Below, in pieces: positions 10,431 to 19,121 of a DNA stretch of 64,000 nucleotides; position 1 is the stretch's first letter, and every line of letters starts with the position of its first letter. This stretch comes from an uncultured Roseovarius sp. (GTDB lineage: Bacteria; Pseudomonadota; Alphaproteobacteria; Rhodobacterales; Rhodobacteraceae): the NCBI GenBank assembly GCA_947497295.1, contig CANMFU010000009.1, forward strand, positions 1 through 64,000, read 5' to 3'. Below the pieces are notes generated by a model. The model searched no databases. It had not been told where the DNA came from and saw only the letters and a list, made by a program, of their open reading frames with translations. A program made the position numbers and the translations under genes.

Positions 10431-10607
10431 ATGGTCTCCGACAAACCCGGGGCGATTCATTCGGGCCAGTTTTCCCGCTCCATCCGCCTGCCGCTTCGCG
10501 TCGATCCCGACAAGGTCGAGGCGCGGGCGAAGAACGGCATCCTTGAGATCGAGATGAGCAGGCCCGATGCCGAACGTCCGCGCAAAATCAAGGTCAAGGC
10601 AAGCTAA
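10431..10607 (+). pseudogene. 3' fragment of an hsp20 gene, cut by the IS3 element
   Basis: The frame from about 10443 reads SGQFSRSIRLPLRVDPDKVEA and ends RPRKIKVKAS, the C-terminal half of the alpha-crystallin domain and tail of a small heat-shock protein. The first residues after the ATG at 10431 probably come from the IS end. It precedes two intact hsp20 genes, so the locus once held three tandem copies. Confidence 0.85.
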
Positions 10608-10634
10608 CACAGAGCCAGGAAAGGAGGAAAGACA

Positions 10635-11036
10635 ATGGCAAACGAAGTGACGAAAACTGGCGGAGACGTGGCACGGACCGAACGCGAGTATACCCGCGAT
10701 ACCGGCCCGACCTTTCGCCCAGCGACTGATATTTTCGAGAAGGGCGACGTCGTGACGGTGGTCATCGATATGCCGGGGGTCGCGCCCGACAGCGTGGATG
10801 TGTCGATCGAGAACCGCTCGCTTACCGTGCGCGGCACGATTCAAACACCCGCGCCCGAAGGCTATCGGCGCATCTACGGCGAATACGCGCCGGGCACGTT
10901 CGAGCGGGCCTTCAGCCTGCCCGACACGATCGATGCAGGCGCGATTGACGCCGCGCACCGCGACGGCCTGCTGACGCTCACTCTGAAGAAGAGCGAAGCT
11001 GCCAAACCGAAACAGATCAAGGTCAAGGCCGCGTAA
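10635..11036 (+). CDS. Small heat-shock protein (Hsp20/alpha-crystallin)
   Basis: A 133-residue ATP-independent chaperone that holds unfolding proteins for later refolding. The alpha-crystallin domain covers about residues 28-130 (PATDIFEKGDVVTVVIDMPGV, then SLTVRGT, and the A-x-x-x-GLL-T-L-T-L signature) and the tail ends KQIKVKAA. AGGAGG lies just upstream of the ATG. It follows the truncated copy by 27 bp and precedes a second full copy by 38 bp, likely one transcript. Its original promoter may have been separated from it by the IS3 insertion. Confidence 0.93.
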   Translation: MANEVTKTGGDVARTEREYTRDTGPTFRPATDIFEKGDVVTVVIDMPGVAPDSVDVSIENRSLTVRGTIQTPAPEGYRRIYGEYAPGTFERAFSLPDTIDAGAIDAAHRDGLLTLTLKKSEAAKPKQIKVKAA

Positions 11037-11074
11037 GCGGCCCATGACCAACCAGAGAAAAGGAGGAAAGAACA

Positions 11075-11560
11075 ATGGCATTCAGTGATCTCATTCCCTG
11101 GGGTCGGGACCGCAACCGCGTGGCAGAGCGCAGAGACAACGACGACAATCCCATGATGTCTCTCCAGCGTGAACTGAACAGCGTGTTCGAGGATTTCTGG
11201 GGAAGGTTCGACAATCCGTTCGGCGGAAGCCTGTCGGAAGGCGGTTTGCGGACCGACATCTCGGAAACTGACGAAGCTATGCTCGTGTCGGTCGATCTGC
11301 CGGGCCTTGATGACAAGGATATCGAGGTGAATGTCACCGACGACATGTTGACGATCCGTGGCGAGCGCAAGGAAAAGTCCGATGAGGTCGGCTTCACCTC
11401 GCAATCGCAACGCATTTTCCACCGGATGATCCCGGTCCCGCCGGGCGTGGACCCCGTAAAGGCCGAGGCCGAATTCAAGCGCGGCGTGCTGACGGTCACG
11501 TTGCCGAAAACCGAGGAGGCCAAGGCGCGAGTCAAGCGCATCGACGTAAAATCCGGTTGA
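11075..11560 (+). CDS. Small heat-shock protein (Hsp20/alpha-crystallin)
   Basis: A 161-residue Hsp20. An N-terminal arm of about 50 residues rich in polar and aromatic residues (MAFSDLIPWGRDRNR) is followed by the alpha-crystallin domain (DISETDEAMLVSVDLPGL, DMLTIRGERKE, FKRGVLTVTLPK) and the tail VKRIDVKSG. AGGAGG precedes the ATG. It is distinct in sequence from the copy at 10635, so the pair may form mixed oligomers. A hairpin at 11623-11651 probably ends the transcript. Confidence 0.94.
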   Translation: MAFSDLIPWGRDRNRVAERRDNDDNPMMSLQRELNSVFEDFWGRFDNPFGGSLSEGGLRTDISETDEAMLVSVDLPGLDDKDIEVNVTDDMLTIRGERKEKSDEVGFTSQSQRIFHRMIPVPPGVDPVKAEAEFKRGVLTVTLPKTEEAKARVKRIDVKSG

Positions 11561-11622
11561 TCGGGCACTGCTCACAAGGCCCATGCGTTAGACCAGTCGA
11601 CTTGGATCTTGTCTTCGCGAAC

Positions 11623-11651
11623 ACCTGCCCCTGCTACGGACCGGGGCAGGT
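11623..11651. terminator. Hairpin between convergent genes
   Basis: ACCTGCCCC and GGGGCAGGT form a nine-base perfect stem with an 11-base loop, between the end of hsp20 (+) and the end of the gene at 11659 (-). No strong T-run follows on the plus strand (CCTATCATC), so it is a likely but imperfect terminator. Confidence 0.55.
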
Positions 11652-11658
11652 CCTATCA

Positions 11659-12276
11659 TCAGCTTTTCAAATTTTCCTGTAGCTCCCGCTTGAGCTTGTA
11701 GCGGCCCCACCAAGACCGAATTTGCGTGGCATACAGCGTCTTCGGTCGAAGCCGACATTTGTCCCCGTCACACTCAACGTAAAACTGCCGCTTCGATGCT
11801 ACCACGGCGGAACTGGCGGCTGAAATCGCTGCAACTTTTACCTCCACGCGTTTGATCGCACCGGGATCCAGGTCGTCCGAGGTGTTCCAGCGGGCACGTT
11901 TCAGAAGGTCTTCAAAGCTGCCGATATCGATAAACTCCCCGCTTTTCAGAGGCCCCTGAAAGGTGGTGGCGCTCGGGTTGGACAGATCCTCTTTCGCCAT
12001 CTCGGTGCGATCGGCGATGGAGGTCTCGCGCTCGCCGTCCGTGGACCAGATTGTCAGAAGAATCTCTAAAACGTAAATCGGCTCGAAACCGAGGTTGCTG
12101 ATGAAAGCGCGCGCATCGAGGCTTTGACTGCCACCGAGGTGTATCAGTAATTCGGTGCGGCGTTGGCGACGCAGCCCTGAGACAAGGATCTGTAGATAGA
12201 CGACCCAGACCAGAGCGGTGATTGCACCCACAGCCGCTTGGATAGGTGACGCATTCTCGGCCAGCCAGTTCCACAT
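11659..12276 (-). CDS. Hypothetical membrane-anchored protein
   Basis: A 205-residue protein with one N-terminal transmembrane segment (about residues 11-33, IQAAVGAITALVWVVYLQIL) followed by a soluble domain with beta-rich character (LLIHLGGSQSLDARAFISNLG) and a basic tail. No known domain is recognised. GAGG precedes the ATG. It sits between the Hsp20 and PRC-barrel genes in the stress cargo; a role in the envelope is possible but unproven. Confidence 0.65.
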   Translation of the reverse strand: MWNWLAENASPIQAAVGAITALVWVVYLQILVSGLRRQRRTELLIHLGGSQSLDARAFISNLGFEPIYVLEILLTIWSTDGERETSIADRTEMAKEDLSNPSATTFQGPLKSGEFIDIGSFEDLLKRARWNTSDDLDPGAIKRVEVKVAAISAASSAVVASKRQFYVECDGDKCRLRPKTLYATQIRSWWGRYKLKRELQENLKS

Positions 12277-12331
12277 GATGCCTCACAAGCTCAAGGGAGT
12301 ATTATCAAAAAGTTATCGGCTGTATAAAAAT

Positions 12332-12354
12332 GGCGGCTCTCTCATAGAGCCGCC
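12332..12354 (-). terminator. Terminator of the PRC-barrel gene
   Basis: GGCGGCTC/GAGCCGCC makes an eight-base perfect stem with a seven-base loop. On the minus strand it is followed by ATTTTTATA, a good T-run, just after the stop of the gene at 12380. Confidence 0.75.
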
Positions 12355-12379
12355 GCCGATGTTTTCGGTGCATTCGTCA

Positions 12380-12733
12380 TCAAATCCAATAGTGTGGAAC
12401 GCCATAATGATCGTGCGTTCGGCGCTCCCAGTCTCGGTCCCCATACCAGTTGTCGTTACGGGCAGGCGCACCCTTGACCTCTTGCTCCGTGATGTCCGTC
12501 ACGAAGCCGTTTCTGGACGTATCGTAACGCAATTTTCCCCACGGGACCGGATGATGGTCTTCGCCCAGCCCCAGAAAGCCACCAAAGCCCATTACCGCGT
12601 AGGCGACCCTGCCGGATTGCTTGTCGATCATGAGGTGGTCGATTGTGCCGATGTGGGCACCATCTATACGATAGACGTCAGTTCCGTTTACATCATTCGA
12701 TGAGACGAGGCTTGCATGTGCAGAATTGTCCAT
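12380..12733 (-). CDS. PRC-barrel domain protein
   Basis: A 117-residue protein. Residues 10-85 (SSNDVNGTDVYRIDGAHIG, then GRVAYAVMGFGGFLGLGEDHHPVPW) are a PRC-barrel of the YlmC/sporulation type found in photosynthetic reaction centre H subunits and in many stress proteins. The tail (DNWYGDRDWERRTHDHYGVPHYW) is rich in aromatic and charged residues. GGAGG precedes the ATG. A GGAAC..GGTT element at 12787-12762 suggests control by an EcfG-type sigma factor. Molecular function is not known for this group. Confidence 0.85.
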   Translation of the reverse strand: MDNSAHASLVSSNDVNGTDVYRIDGAHIGTIDHLMIDKQSGRVAYAVMGFGGFLGLGEDHHPVPWGKLRYDTSRNGFVTDITEQEVKGAPARNDNWYGDRDWERRTHDHYGVPHYWI

Positions 12734-12761
12734 TTGTTTTCCTCCATTTTTCTAAGGGGAA

Positions 12762-12787
12762 AACCGAGAAGCACGCAAAGTGGTTCC
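12762..12787 (-). promoter_or_regulatory. EcfG-like promoter of the PRC-barrel gene
   Basis: On the minus strand GGAAC is followed after 17 bases by GGTT, close to the published alphaproteobacterial EcfG consensus (GGAAC, 16-17 bases, CGTT). It lies about 30 bases upstream of the start at 12733. The same pattern recurs at 16234, 26488 and 34130. Confidence 0.6.
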
Positions 12788-12851
12788 GTTGCACAGGTGC
12801 GGCTGGCAGCATTTTGCTGATTTGGTGCCGATTATTCCAAGAGAATGCAGT

Positions 12852-15311
12852 TTATTCTTCCGACAGGGCTTGAAGCGCGTCGATCACGCCGTCGTTGAGG
12901 GTCTGCAGATTTTCCCGCACCTGCGCTCCGGGGCAGCCCACTTTCAGCCGCGCCGCCATGTCCGACATGGAAAACTGGTTGGCACTGTCCAGTTTCTTCA
13001 ATTCGCCCCATGTCACCGGCACCGCTACCGGAGCACCGGGGCGGGCGCGCAGAGAGTAGGGGGCGATCGCCGTCGCACCGCGCTCATTGCGCAGCCAGTC
13101 GATGAAGATGCGGCCTTTGCGCTTGGATTTAGACATGGTGGCGGTGTAGCGGTCAGGCGCGCGTTCGGCCATCACATGGGCAAAGGTCTTCGCAAAGAGC
13201 TTGACCGTGTCCCAGCCCCGGGTGCGCCGCAGCGCCAGCCAGACATGCACGCCCTTGCCACCGGTGACGATGGCACCGCTTTGCAGGCCGAGATCGGCCA
13301 GCGTGTCGCGCACATCAAAGGCCGCAGCCTGCACATCGGCCCAGTCCAGCCCTTCGTCTGGATCGAGATCGAACACCAGCCGGTCGGGCCGCTCCAGCCG
13401 GTCGGTGCGCGCGCCCCAGATGTGGAACTCGATACTGCCCATCTGCGCCGCAGCGATCAGGCTTTCGGGGCGCGTGGCAAAGAGGTAATCGGCGCTGTCG
13501 CCGTCACTTTCCTCTACGCTGATGCGGGACAGCTCGCCGGGCATCCCGCCGCCGTCGTGTTTCTGGAAGAAACACGGATCGGCGATGCCGGACGGACAGC
13601 GGAACAGCGACAGTGGGCGGTGCCCCGCCAGCGCGATCAGCCGTTCGCCCACGCGCGCATAATAGTGCGCCACGTCGCCCTTGGTGCAGCCTGCGTCGGG
13701 GAAAACGGGCCGATCCGCGTTACTAATACGAATGCCTCCCACGGTGGTTTCCGTGTCTTCTGCCATTGGCTCCTCCAGTCGCACATCATCGACTTTTTTG
13801 TCATCGCGCAGGCCGAGAAAGCTGCCGTGTCTAATATAACCGTCCGCGGTGAATTCGGTGAACTCGACCTCGGCCACCAGATCGGCGCGCACCCATTTAG
13901 CGTCACGCGCGATGTCATCGGGGACGTCTGCGCAGGGCGGTGTCTTGCGGAGCGTCATCGTTTTCTTCACGTCGGCCATTACAGCGTCGGAAAACCCGGT
14001 GCCGACCCGGCCCTTGTAGCGCAGCGCGTCGCCCTCGTGGCTGGCCAGCAGGAGCGAGGCAAAGGGCCGCCCCGCCTTGTCGGACGGAGAATAGCCGATG
14101 ATCACGAATTCCTGTCGGCGCGTGCATTTGACCTTGCGCCAAGCCTTGCTGCGGGTGCCGCGATACGGCGCGTCGATGCGTTTGCTGATGATCCCCTCGG
14201 CCCCGGCCTTGCAGGCATTGGCGAAGACCTCCGGCCCGTTTCCGACGATATGCTCGCTTAGTCGCAGCGGGCCGCCGGAGGGCACGCCGGACAGCAGCTT
14301 TGCCAGCCGTTCGCGGCGCTCGATCTGGGGCAGCTTGCGCAGATCCTCGCCGTCGATGCCAAGCAGGTCAAAGGCGAAAAAGACCAGCGCGTTGCCCTCT
14401 TTCAGCGCCTTTTGCAGCGAGGAAAAGGCCGAGCCGTGGATGCGCGCCGCCATCACCTCGCCGTCGATCAGCGCAGCGTCGCAGGGCAGGGGGTCGAACG
14501 CGCCGTCCAGCGCGTGGAACCTGTCGGTCCAGTCGTTGCCCGACCTTGTATAAAGCCGCGTGCCGCCTTTGCCGAGCGCGGCAAGACAGCGATAGCCGTC
14601 GAACTTTGTTTCGTGCAGCCAATCGTCGCCTTCGGGGGCCTCGGCCACAAGAGTAGCCAACTGCGGTTTGACGAAAGCGGGACGTTTGCGGGTCCGGTCG
14701 GGGGTGGCCTCGGACGGGGCTTTGGCGGGCGCATCGTCGGCAATTTCTTTCATGGTGCGGCCGGTCTTGACCGAGACCGCCTCGCCCTTGGTAAAGCCGT
14801 CCGGGTCGTCAGTCGCGTAATCGTCGCGTTCCTTGATCAGCAGCCAGTTCTCGCGCGTCTCGCCCAGCTTTCCGCGCATCCGCACCAGCGCCCAGCGGCC
14901 CTTCATCCGCTGGCCTTGCAGGGTGAATTTCAGCTTGCCATCCGCGAGGCCTTTTTCGAAATCTTCTTGCGGCACCCAGCCTCCGGTGTCCCACAGCATC
15001 ACCGTCCCGCCGCCATATTCGCCCTTCGGGATCGTGCCCTCGAAATCGCCGTAATCCAGCGGATGATCCTCGGTGCGCACTGCCAGACGCTTCTCGCCCG
15101 GATCGGGGGACGGCCCCTTGGTCACCGCCCAGCTGAGCAGCACGCCGTTCCATTCCAGCCGGAAATCATAATGCAGGCGGGAGGCGGCATGTTTCTGCAC
15201 CAGAAACCGCCGTTTCGTGCGCGCTTCGCCCACTTGTCCGTGTGGCTCCTTGGTGCGGGAAAAGTCCCGCATTCGGTTGTAATCGGCCAGTGGATCGGGG
15301 TGCTTGGCCAT
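12852..15311 (-). CDS. ligD: ATP-dependent DNA ligase D (PE-ligase-polymerase)
   Basis: An 819-residue three-domain enzyme of non-homologous end joining. Residues about 35-160 are the 3'-phosphoesterase (HYDFRLEWNGVLLSWAVTKG, DYGDFEGTIPKGEYGGGT). Residues about 215-520 are the ATP-dependent ligase with the adenylated lysine in ETKFDGYR. Residues about 530-819 are the primase-like polymerase (LVFDLDPDEGLDW, metal-binding DxD). It trims, fills and seals broken ends brought together by Ku. The ku stop codon directly abuts its ATG, so the two are translated from one mRNA. Confidence 0.97.
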   Translation of the reverse strand: MAKHPDPLADYNRMRDFSRTKEPHGQVGEARTKRRFLVQKHAASRLHYDFRLEWNGVLLSWAVTKGPSPDPGEKRLAVRTEDHPLDYGDFEGTIPKGEYGGGTVMLWDTGGWVPQEDFEKGLADGKLKFTLQGQRMKGRWALVRMRGKLGETRENWLLIKERDDYATDDPDGFTKGEAVSVKTGRTMKEIADDAPAKAPSEATPDRTRKRPAFVKPQLATLVAEAPEGDDWLHETKFDGYRCLAALGKGGTRLYTRSGNDWTDRFHALDGAFDPLPCDAALIDGEVMAARIHGSAFSSLQKALKEGNALVFFAFDLLGIDGEDLRKLPQIERRERLAKLLSGVPSGGPLRLSEHIVGNGPEVFANACKAGAEGIISKRIDAPYRGTRSKAWRKVKCTRRQEFVIIGYSPSDKAGRPFASLLLASHEGDALRYKGRVGTGFSDAVMADVKKTMTLRKTPPCADVPDDIARDAKWVRADLVAEVEFTEFTADGYIRHGSFLGLRDDKKVDDVRLEEPMAEDTETTVGGIRISNADRPVFPDAGCTKGDVAHYYARVGERLIALAGHRPLSLFRCPSGIADPCFFQKHDGGGMPGELSRISVEESDGDSADYLFATRPESLIAAAQMGSIEFHIWGARTDRLERPDRLVFDLDPDEGLDWADVQAAAFDVRDTLADLGLQSGAIVTGGKGVHVWLALRRTRGWDTVKLFAKTFAHVMAERAPDRYTATMSKSKRKGRIFIDWLRNERGATAIAPYSLRARPGAPVAVPVTWGELKKLDSANQFSMSDMAARLKVGCPGAQVRENLQTLNDGVIDALQALSEE

Positions 15312-16139
15312 CTATGACGCCTTTTTGGCCGGTTTCTTCTTTTTCTTGCCGTCGGCATCCTTGAGGCTCTGTTTCAGCGCGCTCATCAGATCGACCACAT
15401 TGTCGCCACCTGTGCTGTCATCGTCGCCCGTGCGCACGCGCGGTGTCTTCTTGTTCTTGATTTTGGCTTCCAGAAGATCCTGCATCGCCTCGGCATATTT
15501 GTCGTGATAGGCGCCGGCATCAAAGGGTGCGCTTTTACGGTCGATCAGGGATGTGGCGACCTCCAGCAGCTCCTTGTCGACCTTCTCATCCTCGATATCG
15601 GTGAAGATCTGATCGGCCTCGCGCAGCTCGTCCTCGTAATGCAGCGTCTCCATCAGCAGCCCGTCACCGCAGGGCTTGACGGCCGCCAGGTATTCCTTGC
15701 CCCGCATTGTGACTTGGCCCAGACCCACCTTGCCAGCTTGCCGCAATGCATCGCGCACCACGCGGTAGGCATCCTGCGCCAGATCGTCCGAGGCGGTGAT
15801 GTAATAAGGCTTGTCGAAATAGAGCGGCGAAATCTCACAGGCATCGACGAACTGCACCAACTCGAAGGTCTTTTTGGTCTCCAGCTTGATCGCGTCGATT
15901 TCGTCAGGGTCGAGAAGGATGTATTCGTCGTCCTCCACCTCATAGCCCTTGACGATATCGTCGGTCTTGACCGGGCCAATACCGGGAACGGATTTTTCAT
16001 AACGAATGCGTTTGCCCGAGGGCTTGTGGATCTGGCGGAACGACACGCGAGCCCCGGATTTCGTGGCCGAAAATATCTCGACCGGGATGGAGACCAGCGA
16101 AAGACGAAGCTGTCCTTTCCAGAGTGCGCGAGGTGCCAT
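15312..16139 (-). CDS. ku: Ku protein, DNA-end binding
   Basis: A 275-residue bacterial Ku (MAPRALWKGQLRLSLVSIPVE; core with PVKTDDIVKGYEVEDDEY) that forms a homodimeric ring on double-strand ends and recruits LigD. It ends in a lysine-rich tail (KKKKKPAKKAS), as is common in bacterial Ku, which helps DNA binding. The gene is first in a ku-ligD operon with no intergenic base. Its upstream region (16140-16311) is shared with the divergent lipoprotein gene. Confidence 0.97.
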   Translation of the reverse strand: MAPRALWKGQLRLSLVSIPVEIFSATKSGARVSFRQIHKPSGKRIRYEKSVPGIGPVKTDDIVKGYEVEDDEYILLDPDEIDAIKLETKKTFELVQFVDACEISPLYFDKPYYITASDDLAQDAYRVVRDALRQAGKVGLGQVTMRGKEYLAAVKPCGDGLLMETLHYEDELREADQIFTDIEDEKVDKELLEVATSLIDRKSAPFDAGAYHDKYAEAMQDLLEAKIKNKKTPRVRTGDDDSTGGDNVVDLMSALKQSLKDADGKKKKKPAKKAS

Positions 16140-16233
16140 GTCGGTCCTTTCCTTGCCGGGTGCGTCGCCATATTCAAAGATGGGTGCCTGAAGATATAGA
16201 TTTGAAACTAAAAGCGTTCCACTTTTTTGTTTC

Positions 16234-16259
16234 GGAACCTATTTTCCAGTCCTGTGGTT
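16234..16259 (+). promoter_or_regulatory. EcfG-like promoter before the lipoprotein-transporter pair
   Basis: GGAAC (16234-16238), a 17-base spacer and GGTT (16256-16259) match the EcfG pattern. The element points toward the gene starting at 16312, about 50 bases downstream. Confidence 0.55.
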
Positions 16260-16311
16260 TAGAAAAGAAGTGTATTTTATCGGCGACAGTGCCGAATTTA
16301 CAGGAACATCC

Positions 16312-16764
16312 ATGCGCTCAACGATTATTTTTTCGAAAACCGGGCGTCCTCTTGTAGCGATGCTGGTCATGTCCCTTCTGATTGCTTGTAAAGTTCCGGA
16401 TGATCCCGAAGGAACGACAGAGGAAGTGACGGGTAATATTCTCAGGGTCGGGACGTTGATCGAACCACTCGACCGGGCGGATGCTGACGCGGTCGCGCGG
16501 GTTGCCAATGCTGTGCAAGCAGAGACAGAACTCGTGACAGGTGATCCCCACACGCTTTTTGCACAACTGGAAGACGGAAAAATACATCTCATTGCCGGAC
16601 GTATCCCTGCCAGCACACCCTTTGCAGCCGATGTCGCACTGACCGATCCGCTCGGCGGCATTATGCTGGGGAACGATACCGAGGATCGGGTTCTGGCCAT
16701 ACGTAAGGCCGAGAACAGGTTCCTGATTACAGTAAACCGCACAATTCGGGTGACAATCGAATGA
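16312..16764 (+). CDS. Lipoprotein of the periplasmic binding-protein type
   Basis: The start MRSTIIFSKT gives a clear lipoprotein signal: hydrophobic segment LVAMLVMSLL, lipobox LIAC and cysteine near residue 26. The rest (VTGNILRVGTLIEPLDRADAD, then LEDGKIHLIAGRIPASTPFA) resembles half of a family-3 solute-binding domain and is too short for a full one. Its stop overlaps the start of the cation transporter by four bases, so the two are coupled. It may assist or sense for that transporter; the ligand is unknown. Confidence 0.7.
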   Translation: MRSTIIFSKTGRPLVAMLVMSLLIACKVPDDPEGTTEEVTGNILRVGTLIEPLDRADADAVARVANAVQAETELVTGDPHTLFAQLEDGKIHLIAGRIPASTPFAADVALTDPLGGIMLGNDTEDRVLAIRKAENRFLITVNRTIRVTIE

Positions 16765-17695
16765 ACCACGGTGTCCCTGACGAAATCGAACGCAAACTTC
16801 GCCGTGCAGCAACGCTGGAATGGTGGTCTATTTTCTGGCTGCTGACCATCATTGCAGTGATGTATTTTGCGATGGGCTCCAGCCAAGCGATGAAGTCAGC
16901 CTGGATCGAGGACACGCTTAGCCTGCTGCCGCCCATCCTGTTTCTGCTGCCGCGAAAGTTTGAGAATAAGCCCGCGACCGAAAAATATCCGTTTGGATTT
17001 CACCGTGTCGGGTCGTTGGCTTTTCTTTTGGCCGCCAGTGCGCTGACGGCTATGGGAGGGTTCTTGCTCTATGACGCCGTCAGTGCCCTGATCCTGCAGG
17101 AGCATCCCACCATCGGAAATATTACGATTTTTGGCTGGGACGTCTGGATGGGCTGGCTGATGGTCGCAGCGCTTATCTATTCTATCATTCCACCTGTCAT
17201 CCTTGGATACATTAAGAAACCGCTGGCGCGCGCGACAATGGACAAGATCCTCTACACTGATGCGGACATGAACGCCGCAGACTGGAAGACGGGGCTCGCC
17301 GGGATCGCGGGTATCATCGGTATCGGGTTCGGGTTTTGGTGGCCGATGCGGCTGCGGCGGGGCTGATTTCCTTTGACATCCTGCGGGACGGACTGCGCAA
17401 CCTGCGCATCGCGGTGGCCGAATTGCTCGACGGCGCGCCGCGAGAATTGGACTCAGCTGATATCCATCCGATCGTCGGCACGCTTTCGGATGAATTACGT
17501 AAAAGGTTTCCGGGCCATGATGTGCAAGTGCGTGAAACCGGACGGTTCATGCGGGCCAATGTGGTTCTGGCCAAAGGAAGAGAGTTGAACATCGGGGAAG
17601 CGCGCAAACTGTCGTCAGACGATCAGGCGTGGCGATTGACTGCGCTCGGGCGGCAACTAGAAGATTTGCCTGATCCTTCAGAGGACAACAACTGA
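16761..17695 (+). pseudogene. Cation diffusion facilitator-like transporter, frameshifted
   Basis: The first frame (16761-17366) encodes membrane segments (IFWLLTIIAVMYFAMGSS; KYPFGFHRVGSLAFLLAAS; WLMVAALIYSIIPPVILGYI) and the motif YTDADMNAADWKTGLAGIAG typical of CDF-family exporters. It then runs out of frame near 17342, after GFGFWW. The other frame continues at once with ADAAAAGLISFDILRDGLRN and a cytoplasmic C-terminal domain to 17695. Adding one G in TGGTGG/CCGATG would restore a single protein of about 311 residues. It is either a recent pseudogene or a sequencing error. The substrate metal cannot be named. Confidence 0.82.
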
Positions 17696-17973
17696 TGGGA
17701 CAAGGCAAGATCCTGCGACTGCCAAGATGTATCGGTTTGAGGAGAATACCAATACGATTGTTTTGCAGCGATCAAAAAATTATCCGCTGATGAACCATTG
17801 GTCGGCACGGGAGTTAAACCGGGACATGTCCGTTGCATGTCAATCGGACACGGCGGTATGGAGAACAGGGCGATTTTTCCGATTTCCCGCTCTGGCCAAC
17901 GCAAAGGCAGACGAGCTTCCCGTCCCGTCTGCGACGGACATGTCGCCAGCTAGTTCCAGACTTGTGAGGTCAG

Positions 17974-19113
17974 ATGCTCGATCCGTTTAAACACGCGCGC
18001 GCGAAGACACAGCGGAAGCTAAGACGAGCGGGCGTTTCCGCAATTAACGAAATGTGGGGCACGGTCCTTGGTTCCTCCAAATCGAAGAAACGCAAGGTTG
18101 TCAAATCCGGAAGAACTGCAAGCAAAGCCACAAAACTTTCCAGTCAATCCCGTAAGGCTGTTACGAAAGGCGCAAAAACCACTGTTAAAGCACGAATGCC
18201 TGTCCCGACGACATCCCGATCGCAGACAAAAATTCCGCGGGGCGCAATGTTCAAAGACGGACTGCATGAGACCGCATTCGGCACCCGTTCTTACAAGCTC
18301 TATGTGCCGGTCGCTGGGAACACGGCAAAGACGCAGCTTCCGCTGCTCGTCATGCTGCACGGGTGTGGGCAATCATCGAAGGATTTCGCGCGTGGCACGG
18401 GGATGAACACACTGGCAGAGGAATTCGGGTTTCTGGTTCTCTATCCGGATCAGGCGCGGGACGCTCATCATTATCGGTGCTGGAACTGGTATCGACGCGG
18501 CGATCAGAAACGAGGCGCGGGGGAGCCGGCTTTGCTGGCGGATATGACGCGACAAGTCATCGCAGACTGGAACACCGATCCCGCCAGAGTCTATGTCGCG
18601 GGCCTGTCTGCGGGGGCAGCAGCAGCGTTGATCCTCGCAACGGAATATCCCGATATCTTTGCGGCAGTCGGTGTCCATTCGGGGTTAGCCACAGGTGCCG
18701 CGCATGATCCGGCGTCCGCACCGAGAGCGATGCAGCACGGCAATCCCGGCGAGCGTCATGATGCTCCAATGCCGACGATCATTTTTCATGGCGACGCGGA
18801 TAAGGTCATCAACCCCCGCAACGGTCGTTTCATCGCCATTCGGGCGCTTGAACCCTACGGCCATCTTGATCGGACAGAAAAGAAAGGGCGCGTTCACGGT
18901 GGCCGTGAGTTTACCCGCACCGTGCATCGGGTGGGCAGGGGACGTCCCTACACCGAGCAATGGGTCATCCATGGAACCGGACATGCCTGGTCCGGCGGAC
19001 ATGCGGCCGGAAGCTACACCGATCCCACAGGCCCTGATGCCTCCCGTGAGATGGTGCGCTTTTTTCTTCGACACCGCACGACCAAGAAGCGTCGATCAAC
19101 GCTACCTAAGTGA
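17974..19113 (+). CDS. Poly(3-hydroxybutyrate) depolymerase-type esterase
   Basis: A 379-residue alpha/beta-hydrolase of the PHB-depolymerase/LpqC esterase family. A basic lysine-rich N-terminal region (about residues 1-85) precedes the hydrolase core: oxyanion region VMLHGCGQ, nucleophile GLSAG (serine near 212), aspartate in FHGDADKVI and histidine in HGTGHAW. It probably cleaves short-chain esters or intracellular polyester. There is no signal peptide, so it acts in the cytoplasm. The basic tail could bind DNA or polyanions. The 280 bp before it show no gene. Confidence 0.85.
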   Translation: MLDPFKHARAKTQRKLRRAGVSAINEMWGTVLGSSKSKKRKVVKSGRTASKATKLSSQSRKAVTKGAKTTVKARMPVPTTSRSQTKIPRGAMFKDGLHETAFGTRSYKLYVPVAGNTAKTQLPLLVMLHGCGQSSKDFARGTGMNTLAEEFGFLVLYPDQARDAHHYRCWNWYRRGDQKRGAGEPALLADMTRQVIADWNTDPARVYVAGLSAGAAAALILATEYPDIFAAVGVHSGLATGAAHDPASAPRAMQHGNPGERHDAPMPTIIFHGDADKVINPRNGRFIAIRALEPYGHLDRTEKKGRVHGGREFTRTVHRVGRGRPYTEQWVIHGTGHAWSGGHAAGSYTDPTGPDASREMVRFFLRHRTTKKRRSTLPK

Positions 19114-19121
19114 CCCCCCGG

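Noticed and set aside
12780..14261. 493-residue plus-strand ORF
   Set aside because: It is the shadow of ligD on the other strand.
16216..16221. GGAAC on the minus strand upstream of ku as an EcfG promoter
   Set aside because: No GTT at the required distance; the only GTT is seven bases away.
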